Assembly: GCF_020809045.1 (NCBI RefSeq)
Contig: NZ_CP078079.1
Location: 186,001-250,000 of the forward strand
Direction of reading: 5' to 3'
DNA from: Pseudarthrobacter sp. L1SW
GTDB lineage: Bacteria > Actinomycetota > Actinomycetes > Actinomycetales > Micrococcaceae
DNA length: 64,000 nt
Both the position numbers and the translations under genes were made by a program. A model generated the notes under the pieces. The model was not told where the DNA came from and made no database searches. It saw only the letters and a program-made list of their open reading frames with translations. This document shows positions 29,380 to 37,948 of the stretch, piece after piece (position 1 is the stretch's first letter; each line of letters opens with the position of its first letter).

Positions 29380-29385
29380 TAGACT
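29380..29385 (+). promoter_or_regulatory. -10 box TAGACT, leaderless HAD gene
   Basis: TAGACT followed by 6 nt and the ATG at 29392. No ribosome binding site. This decides between two adjacent ATG codons (29389 and 29392) in favour of the second. Confidence 0.55.
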
Positions 29386-29391
29386 GGCATG

Positions 29392-30210
29392 ATGCGGTTG
29401 GTAGCAAGCGACATTGACGGAACGATCCTCGGCCACGACGGAAAAATCAGCGACCGCACCGTCCGCGCCTTCCACGCATGCCGGGAGGCCGGCGTCGAAC
29501 TCGTTTTTGTCACCGGGCGGCCGCCGCGCTGGCTGCACCCGCTGCAGGACCAGCTTGGCCATACGGGCACCGTGATCTGCTCCAACGGCGCCGTGGTCTG
29601 GGACCTTGAGGCGGACCAGCTGGTGTCTGCCCGCACGTTGACCATTGACGCCGTGCTGGAGGTGCGCCGCGTCATCAAGGGGCTGCGGCCCGCCGCCCTG
29701 TTCGCCGCCGAAACGCTCACCGGGTTCCACCTGGAGCCCGGCTTCATCGAAAACGGCTCCAGCGAACTCCTCTCCGAATTCACTCCGGCGCCGCTTGCGC
29801 GGACGCTGGCGACTGACGATGCCGTGGTGAAGTTCCTGGCCATTGTCCGCGAAGGCACCGCCGACGACTTCCTCGCGGAGGTGGCTCCCGCCGTCGAACA
29901 CCTCGCATCCGCCACGCACTCATCCCCGGGGGTGTCCATGCTTGAGCTCTCGGTCCCCGGCGTCAACAAGGCCGTCACCCTGGCGGAATATGCGGCCGGC
30001 CTGGGAATCGGGGCCGCTGACGTGGTGGCTTTCGGAGACATGCCCAATGACATCGAGATGCTCCGCTGGGCAGGCCACGGCTATGCCATGGCCAGCGGCC
30101 ACCCGGACGCGATCCGGGCCGCAGGCCGGCAGGCCCCGCGTTTTGACGACGACGGCGTGGCCCAGGTCCTGGAGGCACGTCTGGCCTCGCTGGGCGTCCA
30201 CCTGTCCTGA
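29392..30210 (+). CDS. HAD-superfamily Cof-type phosphatase
   Basis: A 272-residue Cof/IIB-type HAD hydrolase, probably acting on sugar phosphates or similar small phosphate esters. Motif I is ASDIDGTILGHDGKI, motif II FVTGRPPRWL, the Lys of motif III is in PGVNKAVTLAEYA, and motif IV is FGDMPNDIEMLRWAG. A cap domain of about 100 residues lies between motifs II and III. It is a single gene with its own leaderless promoter. Confidence 0.9.
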   Translation: MRLVASDIDGTILGHDGKISDRTVRAFHACREAGVELVFVTGRPPRWLHPLQDQLGHTGTVICSNGAVVWDLEADQLVSARTLTIDAVLEVRRVIKGLRPAALFAAETLTGFHLEPGFIENGSSELLSEFTPAPLARTLATDDAVVKFLAIVREGTADDFLAEVAPAVEHLASATHSSPGVSMLELSVPGVNKAVTLAEYAAGLGIGAADVVAFGDMPNDIEMLRWAGHGYAMASGHPDAIRAAGRQAPRFDDDGVAQVLEARLASLGVHLS

Positions 30211-30334
30211 CCCGGCTGCGGCAATGGCGGCACCTGCGCCGTTTACACAGCTGGCGCTCACCTCGCGTTCACCTTTGCTCCCTAACGTTGGAGGCGGAGA
30301 GCCCAACCTCTCCGTTCGTGCACAGGGGGAAGCA

Positions 30335-30583
30335 ATGGGAAGAAAAGCGAAGCATGGAACTGCCGAGGCGCCGCTCCGCGAGGCCGCGCCTGCTCCGCAC
30401 TGGAAGAAGCTGCGGCAGGGCGACCGGGTCCGCGTCCTCCTGGCTCCGGGTTTCGAGGCCAGCGGCCTGGTGGACGCCGTCACCGCCGACCATTCGGCGG
30501 TTTGGATCGATTTCGACGGCGGGCGGGGCCGGACGCTGCTGCACTGCAGCGACGGCGTGGACATAGTCCTCCAGGAGGGCTGA
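30335..30583 (+). CDS. Small basic protein (82 aa) with possible beta-barrel, hypothetical
   Basis: I do not recognise this protein. It starts with a Lys/Arg/His-rich tail (MGRKAKHGTAEAP) followed by alternating hydrophobic strands (DRVRVLLAPGFEASGLVDAV, AVWIDFDGGRGRTLLHCSDG) that would suit a small SH3-like or KOW-like barrel. AGGGGGA is 5 nt before the ATG, a strong ribosome binding site, and codon use is typical. Followed 34 bp later by the GDPD gene, which has its own leaderless promoter. Confidence 0.7.
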   Translation: MGRKAKHGTAEAPLREAAPAPHWKKLRQGDRVRVLLAPGFEASGLVDAVTADHSAVWIDFDGGRGRTLLHCSDGVDIVLQEG

Positions 30584-30605
30584 TCCCCGCCGGCCCCGGC
30601 TGGGG

Positions 30606-30611
30606 TACGCT
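30606..30611 (+). promoter_or_regulatory. -10 box TACGCT, leaderless GDPD gene
   Basis: TACGCT, then 6 nt, then GTG at 30618; no ribosome binding site. Confidence 0.5.
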
Positions 30612-30617
30612 CGCATT

Positions 30618-31421
30618 GTGGCCCTCCCCTTCTTCGAGCATGCTGATGCCGACGGGTCATTACTGCCCATCGCCATGGCTCACCGCGGGTTTTCACGCGA
30701 AGGTTTGGAGAACTCGATGGCCGCATTCCGCGCCGCGGTCGAGCTCGGCTACCGGTACCTCGAGACCGATGTCCACACCACTTCCGACGGCGTGGTGTTC
30801 CTCTTCCACGATGAGACGCTGGACCGGGTCACCGACGGCAGCGGGAAGGTGTCCGAGCTTCCCGCCCATAGGGTTTCCGAGGTGCGCATCGGCGGGCGCG
30901 AGCCCATCCCGCGGTTCGACGAGCTGCTCCTGGAGCTCCCCGACGTCCGGCTGAACGTGGACGTCAAGGACTGGAACTCCGTACGCAGCATCGCCGCCGG
31001 CATCGAATACCACCAGGTGCACCACCGGGTGCTGCTGACCAGCTTCTCGGACCGGCGCCGGCGGGCGGTACTGAAGCTGCTGAGCCAGCCGGTGGCTGCG
31101 TCCGCCGGTGTGGTTTCGGTTGGCCTGTTCACCGTGCTGGGCCCGCTGCTCCCGGGGCCGGTCTTCAGGTGGGGCATGCGCCTGAACCTGCGCGGGGTCC
31201 ACGCCCTCCAGGTTCCGGTGCGTTACGGCAGGGTGGAAGTGGTGACGCCCGGGTTTGTCCGCCGCGCCCACGCCCTGGGCCTGGTGGTCCATGTCTGGAC
31301 CATCAATGATCCGGAGGAGATGCACCGGCTCCTTGACCTGGGCGTGGACGGGCTGGTGACCGACCGCGCGGACCTGCTCCGCGAGGTCCTGCTGGAACGC
31401 GGAAAGTGGCCGCGCGGCTGA
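30618..31421 (+). CDS. Glycerophosphodiester phosphodiesterase family protein
   Basis: Hydrolyses glycerophosphodiesters to an alcohol and glycerol 3-phosphate. The 267-residue TIM-barrel protein carries the GDPD residues: AHRGFSREGLENS (His-Arg), YLETDVHTTSDGVVFLFHDETLDRVTDG (as ExD and HD; key parts LETDVH and FHDETLDR), LNVDVKDW and the C-terminal VHVWTINDPEEM...LGVDGLVTDRAD. No signal peptide, so cytoplasmic. GTG start set by the -10 box 6 nt upstream. Confidence 0.92.
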   Translation: MALPFFEHADADGSLLPIAMAHRGFSREGLENSMAAFRAAVELGYRYLETDVHTTSDGVVFLFHDETLDRVTDGSGKVSELPAHRVSEVRIGGREPIPRFDELLLELPDVRLNVDVKDWNSVRSIAAGIEYHQVHHRVLLTSFSDRRRRAVLKLLSQPVAASAGVVSVGLFTVLGPLLPGPVFRWGMRLNLRGVHALQVPVRYGRVEVVTPGFVRRAHALGLVVHVWTINDPEEMHRLLDLGVDGLVTDRADLLREVLLERGKWPRG

Positions 31422-31427
31422 TGTGAG

Positions 31428-31895
31428 CTACCCGCGGCCTGTGCTGGTTGAGGGGTCCTGGTCCCCTTCGGAAGGGTCTGCCCGCAACTCGTCGGGATTG
31501 GACTCCGGCAGGCCGCCCGGCCCGGGAACCCCGCCCGCGCCAACACCCCCACCGCCTTCCGGGGCGGAGGCACTGCCGGCCAGGCCGTCGTCGTCCTGGT
31601 CCGCTGTGCCGCTGCCGCCCGTGCCGCTGCCGTCTTCCGGATTGCCGGCCTCCTCGTCACCGCTAAACGGATTCGCCGATACGGGTCCGGGGGCGGCGCC
31701 GGTCTTGAGTCCGGGTGCCTTTTCCTTCTCCGCTTCCATCGCGTTGGATCCCTCGCTCAGGGAGGAGTGCACTTCCACGTCATCGTTGGGATCCGTGGGA
31801 TCAGGAACATGTGTTTTCTCCGTGGGCTTGGATGTCCCCGCCAGATCCTCCATGGCGTTTTCCGCTGCCTTGCCGATGCTGTCGCCGATACCCAT
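31428..31895 (-). CDS. Acidic, disordered small protein (155 aa), hypothetical
   Basis: I do not recognise the family. A short N-terminal amphipathic segment (GIGDSIGKAAENAMEDL) leads into a long Gly/Ser/Pro/Glu/Asp-rich region with no hydrophobic core, so the product is probably disordered, like stress-related hydrophilins. GGAAGGAG lies 7 nt before the ATG. The TAAG-type motif at 31961-31979 lies about 66 bp upstream. Converges on the GDPD gene, 6 bp away. Confidence 0.7.
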   Translation of the reverse strand: MGIGDSIGKAAENAMEDLAGTSKPTEKTHVPDPTDPNDDVEVHSSLSEGSNAMEAEKEKAPGLKTGAAPGPVSANPFSGDEEAGNPEDGSGTGGSGTADQDDDGLAGSASAPEGGGGVGAGGVPGPGGLPESNPDELRADPSEGDQDPSTSTGRG

Positions 31896-31960
31896 GTGAC
31901 TGCTCCTTCCGACCTCGCGTGCCGGGCATCCCAGCGGATGCCCGGAGCATTACCCTTCCA

Positions 31961-31979
31961 GAATTATCAGCATGCTTAC
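31961..31979 (-). promoter_or_regulatory. TAAG/CTGAT motif, site A
   Basis: On the minus strand GTAAGCATGCTGATAATTC. Matches site C (42599-42617, ATAAGTTTACTGATTATTC) at 14 of 19 positions. Lies between two small hydrophilic protein genes (31895 minus, 32036 plus). Confidence 0.5.
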
Positions 31980-32035
31980 AATTAGTCCAGAGCCGGGGCA
32001 AGGAACCCCGGCCGGGCAGGAAGGACGCATGCACC

Positions 32036-32269
32036 ATGAGCAGCTACCATCCGGAAAACGATCCAGCGAACCCTGACCAGCCGGGCAAGGACCACACGGA
32101 GGCGGCCGGAACAGCCGCCGGGCGCGGCAGCGAGGCGTCTGCGGGCTCGCCGAACCCGGACCCTGCGGAAGGCAACGTCACCGGCCTGGAGCCGGGCGGG
32201 GGAGTGCCCCCGGGCGAGACGCCGCCGGCTGAGGACCAGATGAGCCGGGACCAGGGCCACAGCGAATAG
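32036..32269 (+). CDS. Small hydrophilic protein (77 aa), hypothetical
   Basis: I do not recognise the family. The protein is Pro/Gly/Asp/Glu-rich with no hydrophobic stretch (SSYHPENDPANPDQPGKDH at the start, MSRDQGHSE at the end), again suggesting disorder. GGAAGGA lies about 9 nt before the ATG. It shares its upstream region, including motif site A, with the divergent acidic protein at 31895, and the two may be co-regulated. Confidence 0.6.
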   Translation: MSSYHPENDPANPDQPGKDHTEAAGTAAGRGSEASAGSPNPDPAEGNVTGLEPGGGVPPGETPPAEDQMSRDQGHSE

Positions 32270-32337
32270 CGGCACTGGTGAGGCTTGGCAGGCCCGCCGG
32301 ACTGCATCCGGCGGGCCGGCAGCCAGTGCGGGATGTG

Positions 32338-33399
32338 TCAGTGCGGTTCGTTTGTGTGCGGCGTGCCGGCCGCCTGCCCGGGTTCCGCCAGGTGGCGGTT
32401 GATCCCGTCCAGGTCCAGCCGGGTGTTCCAGCTGGCCCAGTCCTTCGGCCGGACCGAAGGCCTGCCGAGGAGGTAGCCCTGCCCGGCGGTGATTCCCAGT
32501 TCGGTGAGGACCTTGAGCTCCCCGACGGTCTCGATGCCCTCAGCCACAAGGGAGGTGCCGATCTGGTCCGCGAAGTCCACCAGGCAGGCTGCCAGGGCGC
32601 GCTGGAGGCCGTCTTTGTCAACGTCGCCAATGACGTTCCGGCCCACCTTCAGGAAGTCGGGCCGGAGGTGCACCATCCGGCTCAATGCCCCCGCCCCTGA
32701 ATGGGTGTCATCCACGGCAATGCGCAGACCCTGGTCGCGCAGCGGATTGATGGCGGCAATGAACTGCGGGTATTCCTCGTCCTTGACGGTTTCGGTCAGT
32801 TCGAGCACCACACGGCTGATGGGAAGCTCGATGTGCTCGAACAATTCCGGCAGCCGGGGGTCAAGGCATGAATCGGGCGAGATGTTGAGGGACACAAACA
32901 GGTTCTCGGGAAGTGTCTTGGCTGCGGCGGCCGCAGATCCGAGTGCCGAGAATTCCAGGTTTGCTCCCAGCCCCACAGCGGCTGCCTCAGCGAACCACAG
33001 TTCAGCGGCGGCACCGTCGTCGCTGACGAACCGGGACAACGCCTCGACTCCAACCACGATTTTTTCTTCCAGGCCATAGATGGGCTGGAAGGCCGTCATC
33101 AACATCTGGCTCTCGAGCAGGGCGCTGATGCGGGACATGCTGCGGATCGCGTCGATTTGCTCCGCCACCTTAGGCGGGACGGCCGGGGTGAGGCGCATCT
33201 CCCTGGCGGTTTCCAGCGTTTCCACCGTGTTGGCGTCGCTCCGCCGGGTTTCAAGGAGGTATTCGAGCAGGGCCCGTTCGGGCACTCCGGGATTTTCATC
33301 CAGCCTGTTGCTCAGGCGCTGCCGGACAGCCGCTCCGGCCGGATCCGTGTCCGCCAGTACAGCGGCGATAATTCCCCATGCCTGTAGTCGAACCGACAT
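32338..33399 (-). CDS. EAL-domain protein (cyclic-di-GMP phosphodiesterase-like)
   Basis: A 353-residue protein. Residues 1-90 are helical without a recognised domain; residues ~95-330 form an EAL domain. The metal and substrate residues appear kept: VEALSRF, VSLNISPD, VLELTE, IAVDDTHSGAG, FLKVGRN, VAEGIETV and GQGYLLGRP. The usual DDFGTGYSS loop is replaced by DDTHSGAGALS and the LKID motif by LKVG, so it may be a slow enzyme or a c-di-GMP sensor. It is the third gene of a run with a histidine kinase and a GGDEF-EAL protein but is separated from them by 166 bp. Confidence 0.88.
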   Translation of the reverse strand: MSVRLQAWGIIAAVLADTDPAGAAVRQRLSNRLDENPGVPERALLEYLLETRRSDANTVETLETAREMRLTPAVPPKVAEQIDAIRSMSRISALLESQMLMTAFQPIYGLEEKIVVGVEALSRFVSDDGAAAELWFAEAAAVGLGANLEFSALGSAAAAAKTLPENLFVSLNISPDSCLDPRLPELFEHIELPISRVVLELTETVKDEEYPQFIAAINPLRDQGLRIAVDDTHSGAGALSRMVHLRPDFLKVGRNVIGDVDKDGLQRALAACLVDFADQIGTSLVAEGIETVGELKVLTELGITAGQGYLLGRPSVRPKDWASWNTRLDLDGINRHLAEPGQAAGTPHTNEPH

Positions 33400-33565
33400 T
33401 AGCTACGCCCCCAGTTGACGAAGTAATGACCCAGTGGCCCTTTGTTGTTCAATTTGTAAACGCCTTTAAAGTCCGGTGCCCTGTCCAACATTGATTTTCG
33501 CGGCGACGAAAACCGCAGACACCGCACCACGATCGTATATCGCAGGGAACAAAAGCGCAGTAGTT

Positions 33566-35107
33566 TCAGCCTTTCCGCTTCGCGCTTTCCGGCTGCTTCG
33601 CCAGCAATTCCGGAATCTGTTCGGGAGGGACCGGCCTGCTGAAGAAATAGCCCTGGGCGCTGAGGCAGCCGAGGCCGCGGAGAAGCTCCGCCTGCTCTGC
33701 CGTTTCCACGCCTTCCCACACCGCTTCCAGGCCACAAGCGCGGACGAGTTGCAGGACCGCTGCCACCAGGGCGGGCTGCGTGGGATCGGTTCCCAGCCCG
33801 GTGATCAGCGACCGGTCCACCTTGACCCGGTCCACGGGGAGCCGGCGCAGGTAGCTGATGGACGAGTAGCCGGTGCCGAAATCGTCGATCTCGATCCCCA
33901 CACCCAAGCCCCGCAGCCCGCCCAGCGAGTACCGGTCCAGATCGTTGCCTTTGACGATGGCGACTTCCGTCAGCTCCAGCACCACCTGGTCCGGCTGGAC
34001 GCCGGTTTCCTTCAGGACGCTCCTGACGTCCTCGATGAACTGCAGGCTCTGCAGGTCCGTGGCGGAAATATTGATCCGGACGGAGAACCGGCTGTCCACC
34101 ACGGAGGCGTTGACCCATTCGCGGAGCTGGTGCACAGCCGTCCGGAGCACCCACAGCCCGAGCTCGGAGATCAGCCCGGCTTCTTCCGCCAGCGGGATGA
34201 ATTCGTCGGGCATGATCAAGCCGCGGGTCGGGTGGTTCCAGCGGACCAGGGCCTCCACGCCCTCGATCCGGCCTGTGCCCAGCTCCACCACCGGCTGGTA
34301 GTTGAGCGTCAGGCCGTCGCTGCTGATCGCGGCACGCAGATCCTCCACCAGCTGGCTGCGGAGCCTGCGGACCAGCAGGAGCCCCGGCTCGAAGCGGTGC
34401 AGCTTGCTCTGGCCTTCGGCCTTGGACGCATACATGGCGACGTCGGCCTCCATCAGCATGTCCTCCGGCGACTTGCCCGGCTCGCCGGCGCTGAGCCCGA
34501 TGCTGGCACCGCAGCGGAAGCTGCGTTCAGGCAGCTCAATGGGCTGGCCCACGGCGGCCAGGATGCGGTGGCCCACGATGCCGGCCTGGTCAGGGGTGGC
34601 CGACGGCAGGACGATGGCGAACTCGTCGCCGCCGAGGCGGGCAACGACGTCGGATTCGCGCACGGCGCTGCGGATTCGCTCCCCCACGGTGATCAGGACG
34701 TGGTCCCCGGTGGAATGGCCCAGGCTGTCGTTGATGGATTTGAAGGCGTTCAGGTCCATCATCAGCAGGACCGGGCTTTCGCCTTCTTCGGAGCGGGCCT
34801 CGAGGGCGGCCCTCAGCGCGTCGATCAGGGCGGAGCGGTTTGCCAGGCCCGTGAGCGGGTCCTGCATGGCCATCTTCTGCATCTCGAGATGGGCCTCGTG
34901 CAGGAGCTGGGTCCGGACCTGCACCCGCTGCTCAAGCTCCTCGTAGATGACCTGCAGGTCCTCTGCCAGCAGGTTGGTGCCCATGATGATGGCATCCAGC
35001 TCATCACGCGCCGGCGAAACCTCGATCCGGGAGGTGAGGTCTCCGGACGCCAGCCGCACGATGCCTTCCAGGAGCTGGGAGAGCCGCGGGTCGTTATCCG
35101 CAAACAT
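33566..35107 (-). CDS. HAMP-like/GGDEF/EAL bifunctional c-di-GMP protein
   Basis: A 513-residue soluble protein with three parts: a HAMP-like helical segment (residues ~10-55) and coiled linker to 80, a GGDEF domain (GGDEF at 159-163) and an EAL domain (EALVR at 285-289; INIS, LELTE, IDDFGTGYSS, VKVDRS, WEGVET, AQGYFFSRP). Both active sites look intact. An RESD (RxxD) at 150-153 lies exactly five residues before GGDEF, the position of the product-inhibition I-site. No transmembrane segment is present although HAMP usually follows one. It starts 18 bp after the histidine kinase stop codon, with AGGA before the ATG. Confidence 0.93.
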   Translation of the reverse strand: MFADNDPRLSQLLEGIVRLASGDLTSRIEVSPARDELDAIIMGTNLLAEDLQVIYEELEQRVQVRTQLLHEAHLEMQKMAMQDPLTGLANRSALIDALRAALEARSEEGESPVLLMMDLNAFKSINDSLGHSTGDHVLITVGERIRSAVRESDVVARLGGDEFAIVLPSATPDQAGIVGHRILAAVGQPIELPERSFRCGASIGLSAGEPGKSPEDMLMEADVAMYASKAEGQSKLHRFEPGLLLVRRLRSQLVEDLRAAISSDGLTLNYQPVVELGTGRIEGVEALVRWNHPTRGLIMPDEFIPLAEEAGLISELGLWVLRTAVHQLREWVNASVVDSRFSVRINISATDLQSLQFIEDVRSVLKETGVQPDQVVLELTEVAIVKGNDLDRYSLGGLRGLGVGIEIDDFGTGYSSISYLRRLPVDRVKVDRSLITGLGTDPTQPALVAAVLQLVRACGLEAVWEGVETAEQAELLRGLGCLSAQGYFFSRPVPPEQIPELLAKQPESAKRKG

Positions 35108-35125
35108 CGGATTCCTGCATTCCGC

Positions 35126-36769
35126 TCAGTTTTCCCGGCTGCGTTCAGCGTCGAGGGGGAGGCTGACCGTGACCGTGGTCCCTGCGCCCAGGATTGAGGA
35201 GACGTCGATCCGGCCGCCGTGGCGGGACACAATGTCCTTGGTGATGGCCAGCCCCAGCCCTGTGCCGGGAATGGCGCCGGACATGGCGTTTGATGCCCGG
35301 TAGAACCGCGTGAAGACGTGGTCGATCTCGTCGCTCGAAATGCCGATGCCGGTGTCCGCCACACTGACGGTGGCCCACCGCGTGCCGTCGGCTGCTGCGT
35401 GCGACTCGCTCCCCACCTGGATGCGCCCTCCGCTGGGGGTGAACTTGATGGCATTGGAGACCAGGTTGGTAAACACCTGCTGCAGCTGCACCTCGTCGGC
35501 AAGGATCTCCGGGTCCTCCGGAACCTGCTCCACGGCGATGGTGACGTTTTGCAGGGTGGCCAGCGGCCGGAGTGCTGCGGCAACCAGGTCCAGGGTCTGT
35601 CCCAGCCGCACCGGGGTGAGGTGCATCAGGCTGTCATCAAGTCCGTTGCGTGAGACGCTCAGCATGTCCTCGATCAGGATCCTCAGCCGCTCGGTGTTGC
35701 GGACCACGATGTCCAGCATCTGGTGGACCTCGGGCGAAACGGGCTGCTCGGTGCTTTCCTGGATCATGTCCAGGTACGCCATGATGGACGTCAGCGGCGT
35801 CCGCAGCTCATGGTTGACGGTGGCCAGGAAATCGGTTTTGGCCTTGTCCAGCTGCTGCAGTTGCTTCACCACCTGCTGCTGGCTGCTGATCAGGTGGCTC
35901 TGGATCAGTCCGTGCGCCGCGTTGCCCGCCACGTGTTGGATGAGCCCCAGTTCGGTCCCGGACCAGGTCCGCGGCTGGTCGATCATCGCAATCCAGATTA
36001 TGCCCAGCGAGGAACTGCCCTCGCCCATGGGTACCGCCAAGGAGGAGACGGCGTCGGCGATGCCCGGCGAAGCGGCCTCACCCGCTGTCAGGTCCTCCGC
36101 GCCGGGTGAGGACGAGGTCTCGGTGCCGGCCCACAGCAGGTCCGCTGCGTGGCGGGCATCCTGCTCGTCCGGCAGGGCCTGCTCGCGGAGCGGCTTTAGC
36201 CCGGGCCTGCTCCAGGCGGCGTTGATACGGGGAACCCGGCTGTCCTCGAACGTGGTCAGCCAGACGTGGTCGGCCTTGAACGTCCGGCCGAAACCTGCCA
36301 CCACATGGCGGGCGATCTCTTGGGGGTCGTTCGTGGCCCGAACCGCGGCAGAGACCTGCCGGAGCTGTTCGCGCAGCGCCTCGGTCTCCTGCCGGACGGC
36401 GTTCCGCCGGGCCACCGTGTCGATAAGGGCAGTGGCGCGGTAGGCCAGTTCCCGGGGGGCGGGCGGCTTCGCGATGCAGTCGTGGATGCCGGTCGGCTGC
36501 ATGGCAGCGAGCTCTGCGGGATCGTCAAGGTCCACCACCACAAGGACCGGCGCGTCCGCCTTGACGGCGGACAAAGACGCATCAACCACCACGACGGAAG
36601 GACGGCATTTCTCCAGGGAAGCAGCAAGTCCGTCAGCGTCCCGCGCGCACAGGACTGAGTACCCTGCATCCCGCAGCGCCTTGGCGTAGGACGCGAGCCG
36701 CGCGTCATCGGGGTCTGCCACGACGGCGGTGCGCGGCGCGCGCAAGTCACTCGGCGTGTCAACCGCCAC
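35126..36769 (-). CDS. Histidine kinase with pseudo-receiver and GAF domains
   Basis: A 547-residue soluble kinase. Residues ~10-110 resemble a receiver (TAVVADPDDARLASYAKAL, VVVDASL), residues ~130-280 a GAF domain, followed by HisKA (FLATVNHELRTPLTSIMAYL, phospho-His about residue 320) and HATPase_c (FTNLVSNAIKFTPSGG, VADTGIGIS, GTGLGLAITKDIVSRHGG). GTG at 36769 is chosen: GGAAGGGG lies 5-6 nt upstream and a TACAAT -10 box at 36803-36798 overlaps the alternative ATG at 36799, so that ATG cannot be in the message. Co-transcribed with the GGDEF-EAL gene, linking phosphorelay sensing to c-di-GMP. No partner response regulator is adjacent. Confidence 0.9.
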   Translation of the reverse strand: MAVDTPSDLRAPRTAVVADPDDARLASYAKALRDAGYSVLCARDADGLAASLEKCRPSVVVVDASLSAVKADAPVLVVVDLDDPAELAAMQPTGIHDCIAKPPAPRELAYRATALIDTVARRNAVRQETEALREQLRQVSAAVRATNDPQEIARHVVAGFGRTFKADHVWLTTFEDSRVPRINAAWSRPGLKPLREQALPDEQDARHAADLLWAGTETSSSPGAEDLTAGEAASPGIADAVSSLAVPMGEGSSSLGIIWIAMIDQPRTWSGTELGLIQHVAGNAAHGLIQSHLISSQQQVVKQLQQLDKAKTDFLATVNHELRTPLTSIMAYLDMIQESTEQPVSPEVHQMLDIVVRNTERLRILIEDMLSVSRNGLDDSLMHLTPVRLGQTLDLVAAALRPLATLQNVTIAVEQVPEDPEILADEVQLQQVFTNLVSNAIKFTPSGGRIQVGSESHAAADGTRWATVSVADTGIGISSDEIDHVFTRFYRASNAMSGAIPGTGLGLAITKDIVSRHGGRIDVSSILGAGTTVTVSLPLDAERSREN

Positions 36770-36797
36770 AGTGTCCCCTTCCCTCCCAGTTGAGTAC

Positions 36798-36803
36798 ATT
36801 GTA
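36798..36803 (-). promoter_or_regulatory. -10 box TACAAT of the kinase/GGDEF operon
   Basis: TACAAT on the minus strand, with transcription expected near 36790 and the GTG start at 36769 behind a GGAAGGGG ribosome binding site. No good -35 is visible, which suggests an activator or an extended -10. Confidence 0.55.
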
Positions 36804-36952
36804 TGGTCACGCCGGGCGGGCGGCTCCACGGGAAAGACATGGATTGGTTCCATGGCCCTGACGGGCACGGAAATTGGCTGGCCGGGGGTCATACAGGCCA
36901 CAATAAGGCGGCAGATCGCGCCGCCGGGTTGACCGGCCCCTATATTTGATCC

Positions 36953-37786
36953 GTGCCCTCCCCCTCGAAGTCCTTCCCGGCAAAGTCACTGCGGTCCACT
37001 GTGCAGAAGTACTTGATGGTCCCGAAGCTCATCCGGCTGTCACGCTCGGCTCCGAAGGACCGGCCGCAGGCATGGGACATGTACTGGGCCGGCATTAGGG
37101 GGGCCGGAACTGGGGGCGAAGTTCTCTGGGACTCGGGGACGGACGATGAATTCTACGGCTACAAGGACGTCCTGCTCCGCCACCTTGACCCGGAACTTCC
37201 CGTGGTGGACGTGGGCTGCGGCCACGGCAGGTTTACCCGTGCGTTGGCCGGAGTGTTCCCTGAAGTCATCGGCGTGGATGTTTCCGGGCAAGCCATAGCC
37301 CACGCCGGCGCCCAGGCAGCCGCGCATGGCAGCGCCGGCACCGTCCGCTATATGGCCCGGGACATGACCGCGCCGGGCGCGGGCAGGGGCCTTGCCGGCG
37401 GCATGGACGCAAACGTATTCATCCGGGGAGTGCTCCACGTGCTGGACAGGGCCGACCAGGAGGCGCTGGTGGAAAACCTGCGGCTCATGGCCGGAAGCCG
37501 GGGCACCATATTCCTTGCCGAAACGAACTTCCAGGGCAATCCCGTTGAGTACGTTTCCCACCTCGGTGCAACCACGCAGGGCATCCCCGCGCCCCTTGAA
37601 CGGGCCATCCGCGGGCTGCCGATGCCCGGCCACTTCGGTCCCGAAGAGCGTTCCCGGGCCCTTCCGCCGGAGAAGTGGGAGCTCCTGGAGGACGGGGAAG
37701 TGGCCATCGAAACACACCCCATGACGGGCGTAGGCGGGAAGAGCCGGGTCCCGGGGTACTTCGCCGTGCTGCGCCCCAGGGACTAG
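36953..37786 (+). CDS. Class I SAM-dependent methyltransferase
   Basis: A 277-residue methyltransferase with the SAM-binding motif VVDVGCGHGRFTRAL near residue 85, an acidic end of strand 2 (VIGVDVSGQAI), and RYMARDMTAPG for motif II/III. The N-terminal ~55 residues are basic and then Trp-rich (WDMYWAGIRGAG). The substrate is unknown; the fold suits a small molecule or lipid. GTG start at 36953 with a TATATT -10 box 6 nt upstream (36941-36946), so probably leaderless. Confidence 0.85.
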   Translation: MPSPSKSFPAKSLRSTVQKYLMVPKLIRLSRSAPKDRPQAWDMYWAGIRGAGTGGEVLWDSGTDDEFYGYKDVLLRHLDPELPVVDVGCGHGRFTRALAGVFPEVIGVDVSGQAIAHAGAQAAAHGSAGTVRYMARDMTAPGAGRGLAGGMDANVFIRGVLHVLDRADQEALVENLRLMAGSRGTIFLAETNFQGNPVEYVSHLGATTQGIPAPLERAIRGLPMPGHFGPEERSRALPPEKWELLEDGEVAIETHPMTGVGGKSRVPGYFAVLRPRD

Positions 37787-37904
37787 GCGCGGCTCCGCCC
37801 TTCCCGCCCGGAGGGTCGCCCCTTTCTGCACTCACATCCCGTTCCGGCGTTCCATCGGACTGCAGCCGAAACCCTTGACACGCAGTGGATTGGGAGGCTG
37901 AATG

Positions 37905-37925
37905 GTAAGTAAACTTACTACTTAG
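37905..37925 (+). promoter_or_regulatory. TAAG/CTTA motif, site B
   Basis: GTAAGT-AA-ACTTAC (37905-37918), a palindrome of two 6-bp arms, continuing TACTTAG. It ends about 24 bp before the ATG at 37949. A TTGACA lies at 37875. Related to sites A, C and D. Confidence 0.5.
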
Positions 37926-37948
37926 CTTCAGGGGAAGGGATAGCCATC

